From positions 1-5,037 of the forward strand of contig JAKAZF010000274.1 of NCBI GenBank assembly GCA_021826605.1: 5,037 nucleotides of DNA, in the 5' to 3' direction. Numbering within the stretch: the stretch's first letter is position 1; the number at the start of each line of letters is the position of its first letter. The translations under genes and the position numbers were made by a program. Of the stretch, positions 1 through 5,037 are shown piece after piece. The notes beneath the pieces were generated by a model. The model was given only the letters and a program-made list of their open reading frames with translations. It had not been told where the DNA came from and searched no databases. The DNA is from Planctomycetota bacterium. GTDB taxonomy: Bacteria > Planctomycetota > Phycisphaerae > WQYP01.

Positions 1-13
1 GTAAAGGATTGGG

Positions 14-625
14 ATGCGTTTACTTATTGCCACAACCAATCGGGGCAAGGCACGGGAAATTAACGCTGAGCTGCTGGCCGAGGGTGTACGCGACCTGGAA
101 TTGCTCACGCTCCAGGATTTCCCCGGCATTCCGGACGTTGTGGAAGACCAGCCAACGTTTGGCGGCAACGCTATGAAAAAAGCCCGCCATTACGCGGCGC
201 ACAGCAACATGCTTAGCTTAGCGGATGATTCCGGACTTTGCGTCGATGCGCTAGGCGGTGCACCGGGAATTTACAGCGCCCGCTATGCCGGGGAACCGTG
301 TGATGACGCCGCGAATAATCGCAAACTGCTGGCGGCGTTGAAAGATGTTCCACCGGAAAAACGCCATGCGCAATTTATCTGTGCTTTGGCGCTGGCTCTG
401 CCCGATAAGCCGCTGGTGGTGCTGTCGGATTACGTCGCCGGCGGCATCGGGTATATCCCACGCGGGGACAATGGCTTCGGCTATGATCCGCTGTTTGTTC
501 TTCCGGAACTCGGGCTTACAACTGCGGAATTATCCATGGAGCAGAAATCGCAGATCAGCCACCGGGGGAAAGCCGTGCGGCGACTGGCCCAGTGGCTGTT
601 GGAAAATCCGATCTTCGCGCCTTGA
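14..625 (+). CDS. rdgB: RdgB/HAM1-family XTP/dITP diphosphatase (non-canonical purine NTP pyrophosphatase)
   Basis: The 203-residue product matches the usual family length of about 200. It should hydrolyse dITP, ITP and XTP to the monophosphate plus pyrophosphate in the cytoplasm, keeping deaminated purines out of DNA and RNA. Family hallmarks are all visible in order: the N-terminal nucleotide-binding TTNRGK (residues 7-12), E44 and the F49/N52 region of the metal-binding segment, LADDSGL with the catalytic aspartate (69-75), GGAPGIYSARYAG (81-93), GFGYDPLF (154-161) and the C-terminal SHRGKA (182-187). No key residue appears missing. The ATG at 14 is chosen because AAAGGA at 3-8 gives a Shine-Dalgarno site with 5-nt spacing. 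A TAA at 2-4 could be the stop of an upstream gene (rph is a common neighbour of rdgB in bacteria), but 13 nt cannot prove it. Identification is firm. Confidence 0.96.
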   Translation: MRLLIATTNRGKAREINAELLAEGVRDLELLTLQDFPGIPDVVEDQPTFGGNAMKKARHYAAHSNMLSLADDSGLCVDALGGAPGIYSARYAGEPCDDAANNRKLLAALKDVPPEKRHAQFICALALALPDKPLVVLSDYVAGGIGYIPRGDNGFGYDPLFVLPELGLTTAELSMEQKSQISHRGKAVRRLAQWLLENPIFAP

Positions 626-649
626 CATCTTGGTTTAGCAGCCTACTAT
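622..649 (+). promoter_or_regulatory. Possible sigma70-type promoter overlapping the rdgB stop
   Basis: A perfect -35 consensus TTGACA lies at 622-627, with its TGA being the rdgB stop codon. It is followed after 16 nt by TACTAT at 644-649, which matches the -10 consensus at four of six positions including A2 and T6. Transcription would start around 655-658, leaving a very short leader before the glycosyltransferase start (662 or 671). The -35 match is strong, the -10 modest, and no start site is known, so this is tentative. Confidence 0.3.
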
Positions 650-661
650 TTGCATTGAGAA

Positions 662-1396
662 ATGCGGACGATGAAAACGCTTATTGCCATTCCGGTCTTT
701 AACGAACAGCGCTACCTGCGTAAGGTGCTGGGGGAAATCAGTCTGCACACAACTGCGGATGTACTGGTCATTGATGATGGCTCCACGGACGCCACGCCGG
801 AAATTCTCCGTTCAATGTCCGATATTTCCGTCTTGCACCATCGCCGGAATATGGGGTATGGACAAAGTTTGATTGATGCCTTTGATTATTCATCCCAGCA
901 TGGTTACGACTGGGTTATAACAATGGATTGCGATGAACAGCATGAGCCGGCGGCGCTGCCGGAATTTATCGCCGCCGCGCAAGCGGATGATGCCGATATT
1001 ATCAGCGGGTCACGCTACCTGCTTACCAAATCGCGGAAAGATGAACCACCCATGGATCGGCGGTTGATCAATCATCTGATCACAGAAGTCATTAATCGCA
1101 ATCTGAATCTGAATCTCACGGACAGCTTCTGCGGCTTTAAGGCCCACCGCGTTTCCGCAATGGAAAAACTGGAACTTTGTGAAACCGGGTATGCCTTCCC
1201 CCTGGAATTCTGGGTGCGTGCGGCACAAGCTTCGCTGCGTGTTTCTGAATTGCCCATCCGCCTGATTTACAACGATCCCAATCGGCACTTCGGCGGCCGG
1301 CTGGATAATCCCAATCACCGACTGCGACATTATCTCAACGTCTTCTTCCGTACCTTGCATTCCAGCGAATGCCGACAAACACTGGCGGCGGGATAA
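662..1396 (+). CDS. GT2 family DPM1-like glycosyltransferase, soluble
   Basis: The 244-residue product has a GT-A fold of the type found in dolichol/polyprenyl-phosphate sugar synthases. It should move a sugar from a nucleotide donor to an acceptor in a metal-dependent inverting reaction. Visible motifs are IAIPVFNE (8-15), VIDDGSTD (36-43), the metal-binding DxD as D89-C-D91 inside TMDCDEQHEP, SGSRYL (115-120) and FCGFKAHR (157-164), the last typical of DPM1-like enzymes. There is no hydrophobic C-terminal membrane anchor or GtrA-like domain, so it is probably cytosolic or peripheral. The C-terminal IYNDPNRHFGG (202-212) looks lineage-specific. The true start may be the ATG at 671 (MKTLIAIP): GAGA at 657-660 lies too close to 662 but 10 nt from 671. 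It sits 36 nt after rdgB and 83 nt before the BshC-like gene on the same strand. The family is sure; donor and acceptor are unknown. Confidence 0.9.
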   Translation: MRTMKTLIAIPVFNEQRYLRKVLGEISLHTTADVLVIDDGSTDATPEILRSMSDISVLHHRRNMGYGQSLIDAFDYSSQHGYDWVITMDCDEQHEPAALPEFIAAAQADDADIISGSRYLLTKSRKDEPPMDRRLINHLITEVINRNLNLNLTDSFCGFKAHRVSAMEKLELCETGYAFPLEFWVRAAQASLRVSELPIRLIYNDPNRHFGGRLDNPNHRLRHYLNVFFRTLHSSECRQTLAAG

Positions 1397-1479
1397 GATT
1401 GACGTTCCATTTAACGGCGAACGATTTGAATTATTCATTGCCGGCGCGTATGTTTCCATAAGAGGAATCAAGATATCGC

Positions 1480-3156
1480 ATGGAAACGCCCGCTGAATTA
1501 CGCCCTTTTTCGTCCGCGCCGGCAACCCTTGCTCCCAATCCGGCGGCCATCATCGTGCCACGCCGGCATCATGACATTCTTATTGAGCCACCCGCCAGAC
1601 AACTCGCGGATTTTCTGGCAACCTCTGCAACATTCCACACCCGCGGTGCCGCTGCTTCTGATTCGGAAATCGCTTCCCTTGCACGCCTGGCGCGACAGGA
1701 ACTGATGCGGGCGATGGTTTGGTTTGCACAGGAGACCGGCTTTCCGGTGCCCCCCGCGGATTCGCAGAACAAGCCATGGGTTATCACCGGGCATCAGGTG
1801 GAGTTTTATCATCCCGGCGTCTGGAGCAAGGTCATTTTGGCGCATGCGCTGGCAGCCCGGAGCGGAGGATTGGCCATTGACTTACTGGTGGATCATGACA
1901 CCGTCGATCATCTGGGATTCGCCGTGCCGCATTGGAACGGCCCCCGCCTGGAAAAAAAGACGGTAACATGGGCTGAGGCGTCTGCCCTGCCGGCTGAATT
2001 CCTATCCGCACCGCAAGGCGAACAAAAGACGCAGTGGCTGCACACGCTTGAGCAATTTCCCCTGATCCAAACCGACGCGATGGGGGATTTTACGCATGTT
2101 CTGCGGCAGGATTCTGATTCACATTACGTGCGTTGGATGAGCCGCTCCCGGAGAACTTTTGAAAACTCTTTCGGCATAGACGTGCAGCATGTGCCATGCA
2201 GTTACTTATGTTCCGGCGTGGCGTGGCACGGCTTTGCGCTGCTGTGGCTGCGCCAGTCTCGCAACTGGTGTAATATTTATAATACCGCGCTGGATCAATA
2301 CCGCGCTGAAAATCGCATCGTCAATCCCGGCCGCCCCATGCCCAACCTTGCTGTTACCACAAACGAACTTGAACTCCCCTTCTGGATTTATGGCAACGAC
2401 CAACCACGCCAGCGGCTGGTACTGCAACAGAACAACGGCTTGTATTTGCAGCTTGAATCTCGGCGTATTGACGTTGCGGATTTGATGGATGGCCCATTAC
2501 CGGCTGGCGGTAAACTTTTGTGTCAGCGGTTGGCGGAGGCAGGCTTAAATCTCCGGCCCCGGGCGCTGACGCTGACGATGTTTGTGCGATTATTGCTTTC
2601 CGATGTCTTTATTCATGGAATCGGCGGAGCGTTATATGACCAAATGACGGATCGGATAATGGATCAGCTTTTCGGCGTCCGTCCCGCTTATGGCTGTGCC
2701 TCCGCAGGTTGGCTGCTTCCTCTGGCACAGGAGATGGATGTGCAGCAAGCCGACATTCCGCAATTAAAATGGCAGCGCCATCATGTGAGATCGAATCCAG
2801 AACTTCTGGTACCGCTGGCGGCTCTTACCGACAAAGCCTTGGGCGCGGTCCATCAGCGACGTGATCTTATTTCCGCTGTTGCGCGATCATTGGGTGAAGA
2901 CCGACAAAACCACCGCCGGCGCGGTGAACATTGGTTGCAGCGCCGCGCCAAGTTCCAGGATCTTCAAGAAATCAATGCGCAGTTGCTGGCGATGTTTCAG
3001 CCGCAGGTTGACGCCTTGGACCAGCACATGCGCGAGGCGGAAGTAATACAGAGCAATGTGGCGGTGGCTTCCTGGCGCGAATATTTTATTGCTCTGCACC
3101 CGCGGGCATCGTTGCAGGAACTTATTGCGGAAATTCAGTCACGGGTTCAAGCTTAG
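1480..3156 (+). CDS. Conserved protein, distantly BshC-like (possible bacillithiol-type cysteine ligase relative)
   Basis: This 558-residue protein has no signal peptide or membrane segment and looks cytosolic. Residues 101-115 read VITGHQVEFYHPGVW, resembling the VVTGQQ-G-GGP start of the BshC core. LLVDHDTVDH (135-144) occupies the place where BshC carries its ASEDHDF-type motif. A third strong block, RPRALTLTMFVRLLLSD followed by HGIGGALYDQMTD (359-391), I recall from planctomycete hypothetical proteins. Residues about 480-525 are charged and probably form a helical or coiled-coil arm, a region BshC also has. BshC adds cysteine to glucosaminyl-malate to finish bacillithiol. Overall length is near that of BshC (about 540), but the similarity is by motif only, so the reaction is not assigned. 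The start at 1480 has AGAGGA at 1461-1466, a rather long 13-nt spacing. The preceding glycosyltransferase may share the pathway, though it is GT2 and not the GT4-type BshA. Confidence 0.72.
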   Translation: METPAELRPFSSAPATLAPNPAAIIVPRRHHDILIEPPARQLADFLATSATFHTRGAAASDSEIASLARLARQELMRAMVWFAQETGFPVPPADSQNKPWVITGHQVEFYHPGVWSKVILAHALAARSGGLAIDLLVDHDTVDHLGFAVPHWNGPRLEKKTVTWAEASALPAEFLSAPQGEQKTQWLHTLEQFPLIQTDAMGDFTHVLRQDSDSHYVRWMSRSRRTFENSFGIDVQHVPCSYLCSGVAWHGFALLWLRQSRNWCNIYNTALDQYRAENRIVNPGRPMPNLAVTTNELELPFWIYGNDQPRQRLVLQQNNGLYLQLESRRIDVADLMDGPLPAGGKLLCQRLAEAGLNLRPRALTLTMFVRLLLSDVFIHGIGGALYDQMTDRIMDQLFGVRPAYGCASAGWLLPLAQEMDVQQADIPQLKWQRHHVRSNPELLVPLAALTDKALGAVHQRRDLISAVARSLGEDRQNHRRRGEHWLQRRAKFQDLQEINAQLLAMFQPQVDALDQHMREAEVIQSNVAVASWREYFIALHPRASLQELIAEIQSRVQA

Positions 3157-3185
3157 GTCGCTTGGGAACCCACAGCTTAATTCAT

Positions 3186-4202
3186 TTATGCCGGTTCGGG
3201 GGGCGGTGCGATGCGTGCGTCCGTTGCGGCTTCTGCCCTGCCGGTTGCGGCGATGGGGCGCTTGGCCGGGACGGCGGTTTCACGGTTGTACGCTTGAACA
3301 ATGTTCTGTACCAGTCGATGTCGCACAATATCGGATCGGCCCAGCTCAATAAATGCTACACCCTTGACTCCGGAAAGTTTACGATGCGCATCGACTAAGC
3401 CGCTGATCTGTCCCGGCTCTAAATCCACCTGTGTTGGGTCGCCGGTGACCACCATTTTGCTGCCTTCGCCCAGGCGCGTGAGGAACATGAGCATTTGGGC
3501 GGGCGTGGTATTTTGCGCTTCATCCAACAGGACGATGCTTTCATTAAGCGTGCGGCCGCGCATGTAGGCCAGCGGAGCCAGTTCAATCATGTCATTGGCC
3601 ATGAATCGCCGAATCTGCTCATAAGGCATCATATCGTGCAGAGCATCCAGCAGAGGTCGCAAATACGGATTGACTTTGGCCTGAATATCACCGGGCAGGA
3701 AACCCAGCTTTTCACCGGCCTCCACTGCGGGCCGCACCAGCACCAGCCGACGCACTTTATTTTGCCGCAACATGCTCACCGCCAGCGCCACCGCCAGAAA
3801 AGTTTTTCCCGTGCCCGCCGGCCCGGCACAAAAGACCAGATCATGTTCAAGCATGGCGTTGACATAATGCCGCTGACCCGCCGTGCGCGGTTCAATCGCT
3901 CGGCCACTGACCGTGACATCCAAAAGCGGCGGATGCTGCGAGTGGGTTTCCGGTGCCGCAAGGCGAATTGCGGACGCAATATGTTCCTGATTCAAAGACC
4001 GGTGCTCCCTAAGCAATCGTCGCATCTGATGCAATGTTGCCACACAGTGTTCCACCGCGGCCGGCTCACCGCTGATTTTAAGTTGGTCATCGCGCGCCAC
4101 CAGCGTGACACCCAGCACTTCGCGCAGCGTTTTCAAATTCCGATCCGCCGTACCATACAACCCCATCCGCTGCTGGGCATCAATTTGAACCGTAACAATC
4201 AT
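3186..4202 (-). CDS. phoH: PhoH family protein (PhoH-like P-loop ATPase)
   Basis: The 338-residue product has the standard layout of chromosomal PhoH-like proteins: an N-terminal KH-like nucleic-acid-binding part (about 1-75), then a superfamily-1-helicase-like P-loop domain (about 105-310). Walker A is GPAGTGKT (127-134), VLVRPAVEAGEKLGFLPG (154-171) is a family signature, Walker B is VLLDEAQN (224-231), VVTGDPTQ (251-258) is motif III-like, and DIVRHRLVQNIVQAY (291-305) holds the closing arginines. It binds ATP and is linked to RNA metabolism; the exact role is unsettled in the family. The tail after about residue 308 is Ala/Pro-rich and probably disordered. The ATG at 4202 is preferred over a TTG at 4250 in the same frame, because AAGGTAGG lies 4 nt before it and family members begin near this point. 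It follows the TOPRIM-like gene by 69 nt on the same strand and converges with the BshC-like gene. No ybeY follows it. Confidence 0.96.
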   Translation of the reverse strand: MIVTVQIDAQQRMGLYGTADRNLKTLREVLGVTLVARDDQLKISGEPAAVEHCVATLHQMRRLLREHRSLNQEHIASAIRLAAPETHSQHPPLLDVTVSGRAIEPRTAGQRHYVNAMLEHDLVFCAGPAGTGKTFLAVALAVSMLRQNKVRRLVLVRPAVEAGEKLGFLPGDIQAKVNPYLRPLLDALHDMMPYEQIRRFMANDMIELAPLAYMRGRTLNESIVLLDEAQNTTPAQMLMFLTRLGEGSKMVVTGDPTQVDLEPGQISGLVDAHRKLSGVKGVAFIELGRSDIVRHRLVQNIVQAYNRETAVPAKRPIAATGRAEAATDARIAPPPEPA

Positions 4203-4206
4203 GTGG

Positions 4207-4214
4207 CCTACCTT
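4207..4214 (-). promoter_or_regulatory. Ribosome binding site that fixes the phoH start
   Basis: On the minus strand AAGGTAGG lies 4 nt upstream of the ATG at 4202. It is an imperfect Shine-Dalgarno sequence, but the best one nearby. The alternative in-frame TTG at 4250 would add 16 residues (starting MLFLAVNY) that do not resemble the family N-terminus. Confidence 0.5.
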
Positions 4215-4219
4215 AGGGA

Positions 4220-4237
4220 CAGTTAGATAATTAACTG
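4220..4237. promoter_or_regulatory. Inverted repeat upstream of phoH, possible operator
   Basis: CAGTTA and TAACTG form perfect 6-bp arms around the 6-nt AT-rich centre GATAAT, 18 bp in all, inside the 69-nt gap before phoH. The repeat begins 17 nt upstream of the phoH ATG, so it would overlap a promoter or the 5' leader. The symmetry is seen directly. Use as a repressor site is inference; arms this short can occur by chance. No U-run follows it on either strand, so it is not a terminator. Confidence 0.3.
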
Positions 4238-4271
4238 CCAGAAAAAGCAATAAAGAATCTTGCCGCCGAAA

Positions 4272-4940
4272 CTATTCTGTTCCCATGCTACGCTGCGATT
4301 TCGCCGCGTTGCACAGATGCCGCAAGAAACTCTCGATCAGGATCAACGCAGGAGACTCGGAAGCCCACATACCAGTTTTTGCGCTATCGCCGAGCGTCAA
4401 CTCCGGGCTTTCACCAATGGCGATCAGCGCGTGCACCAAGGCCTTGGCCCGCCAGTTAGGGCTTCTATCCACTCGCTTCGCGCAGTTCAGAAAATCCTGC
4501 GCGCAGTCCAAGTCCCGTGAATTGCCATAGGCACGGAGGCAGGCATTTTCCAGACAACCGGGATTGCCGTTATCCGGAAAAAGGTGGAATCCGCAGGCCG
4601 GATCGCCCGGTCGGACCTCCCCTGCAAGTTTCGAAGCTTTAATCCCAGCGTTCTGAAACGCTCCGCAAACTGAAGAGATCGCGCTTTCCACGTTATCTTC
4701 CGCATCGCGCATCACTCCAATCGCTTTTATACATTCCTTGAAACGGGGTGCTTTAACCAGCGTCTCCATCTGCAGTTTTAACTCACTGACGGACCCAAAA
4801 TCATATAGGTGTATGCCAGCAAATTCCTTTTTGGATAGAAACTGTGAAAGTACAAAATAGAACGCATCAGCTCCCTCGACCAAAAGGAGAACGGGTTTGT
4901 CGGCAGCAGGAGCAAATCCAGGTTTGCGGGAGGGACTCAT
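4272..4940 (-). CDS. DUF3226 / TOPRIM-like protein, partner of an upstream ATPase
   Basis: The 222-residue product fits DUF3226, a compact TOPRIM-fold family usually encoded beside an AAA/ABC-type ATPase (RloG/OLD-like). Visible landmarks are strand 1 with LLLVEGADAF (18-27, acidic E22), IHLYDFGSVSEL (43-54), IGVMRDAEDN (74-83, acidic D79, E81, D82), GFHLFPDNGNPGCLEN (117-132, the G-x-x-x-PDN...G-LE family block), KALVHALIA (166-174) and a C-terminal GMWASESPAL...FLRHL (190-209). The acidic residues would bind metal for a nuclease- or phosphotransfer-type reaction. No membrane segment or signal peptide is seen. The start at 4940 is supported by AGAGG at 4948-4952 (minus strand) with 7-nt spacing. 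Its ATG shares one base with the stop of the preceding gene, so the two are probably translationally coupled and work as a pair. Family assignment is good; activity and biological role are inferred. Confidence 0.8.
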   Translation of the reverse strand: MSPSRKPGFAPAADKPVLLLVEGADAFYFVLSQFLSKKEFAGIHLYDFGSVSELKLQMETLVKAPRFKECIKAIGVMRDAEDNVESAISSVCGAFQNAGIKASKLAGEVRPGDPACGFHLFPDNGNPGCLENACLRAYGNSRDLDCAQDFLNCAKRVDRSPNWRAKALVHALIAIGESPELTLGDSAKTGMWASESPALILIESFLRHLCNAAKSQRSMGTE

Positions 4941-5037
4941 CAGCGAACCTCTATTCCGTTTCGACTGGCGATCTGCGCATGGATGAAATCGTAATTTTCC
5001 GAACTGACGCTGCCGTCCTTCCCTCGATCTATCCGAA
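4940..5037 (-). CDS. 3' end of upstream gene, presumed AAA/ABC-type ATPase (partial)
   Basis: An open frame runs in from the right edge of the window on the minus strand. It encodes 31 residues, starting RIDRGKDG and ending NGIEVR, before a TGA at 4942-4940. The frame stays open across the whole visible stretch, and its stop overlaps the ATG of the DUF3226 gene by one base (TGATG), the classic layout of a coupled gene pair. DUF3226 proteins usually follow an AAA-type ATPase, and this short charged tail suits that, but no Walker or ABC-signature motif is visible here. The ATPase call therefore comes only from context. Confidence 0.5.
   Translation of the reverse strand, partial: RIDRGKDGSVSSENYDFIHAQIASRNGIEVR

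Noticed and set aside
1100..1117. Three tandem hexamers AATCTG/AATCTG/AATCTC coding for Asn-Leu repeats
   Set aside because: The segment (RNLNLNLTDSFCGFK) aligns with a normal, conserved stretch of DPM1-like enzymes, so the repeat looks like coincidental codon choice and not an expansion.
1397..1479. Promoter before the BshC-like gene, from TTGACG at 1399-1404
   Set aside because: No acceptable -10 hexamer lies 16-18 nt downstream; only CGATTT/GATTTG is there.
1010..1525. 171-codon minus-strand open frame opposite the glycosyltransferase end and the following gap
   Set aside because: It is antisense to clear GT2 sequence and has no family motifs or ribosome site.
3149..3178. AAGCT...AGCTT inverted repeat across the convergent junction
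   Set aside because: It has 5-bp arms with mismatches further in and no T-run on either side, so it is probably chance.
3162..3398. Plus-strand frame with a ferredoxin-like cysteine cluster (CDACVRCGFCPAGC)
   Set aside because: It lies antisense to the Ala/Pro/Arg-rich 3' end of phoH, starts with TTG and has no convincing ribosome site. The cysteines are a by-product of reading GC-rich Ala codons (GCA, GCC, GCG) on the opposite strand.
3495..4226. 243-codon plus-strand open frame opposite phoH
   Set aside because: It is fully antisense to a gene with unambiguous PhoH motifs. Its product is rich in His, Arg and Gln, with no recognisable domain, as expected of a shadow frame.
4239..4263. Possible terminator after the TOPRIM-like gene: GCAA-N9-TTGC followed by TTTTT on the minus strand
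   Set aside because: The stem is only 4 bp with half A-T pairs, too weak to support an intrinsic terminator despite the T-run.
1..5037. CRISPR arrays, tRNA or rRNA genes, insertion-sequence ends
   Set aside because: I saw no regularly spaced direct repeats, tRNA cloverleaf, conserved rRNA sequence, transposase motif or terminal inverted repeat.

Overview
The window is ordinary bacterial chromosome with moderate GC content (mid-50s percent by eye), densely coded. It carries five complete genes and the 3' end of a sixth. The best guess for the source is a planctomycete or a related PVC-group bacterium. This rests on a long conserved-hypothetical protein (1480-3156) whose TGHQ...HPGVW and RPRALT...HGIGGA...YDQMTD motifs I associate with planctomycete proteins, and on the soluble DPM1-like glycosyltransferase just before it. 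Both are recollections of family patterns, not searches, so the assignment is moderate.

Layout. The plus-strand block (14-3156) holds an RdgB/HAM1-type XTP/dITP diphosphatase, a GT2 family DPM1-like glycosyltransferase, and a 558-residue protein that looks like a distant relative of the bacillithiol enzyme BshC. Gaps are 36 and 83 nt, so they could be one transcription unit, although a possible promoter overlaps the rdgB stop codon. The minus-strand block (3186-5037) is read right to left. It holds the end of a gene running off the window, a DUF3226/TOPRIM-like protein joined to it by a 1-nt stop/start overlap, and then a PhoH-family ATPase. The two blocks converge at 3157-3185 with only 29 nt between stop codons and no convincing terminator.

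How the genes fit together. RdgB is nucleotide-pool housekeeping. The glycosyltransferase and BshC-like protein may act in one small-molecule or glycan pathway, but nothing here shows the substrate. PhoH is an ATPase linked to RNA metabolism; its frequent neighbour ybeY is not here. The most interesting part is the right end: a stand-alone TOPRIM-type protein translationally coupled to an upstream gene. In known systems this arrangement (AAA/ABC-type ATPase plus separate TOPRIM protein, as in PARIS or OLD-like pairs) is often anti-phage. Only 31 residues of the presumed ATPase are visible, so that reading is inference.
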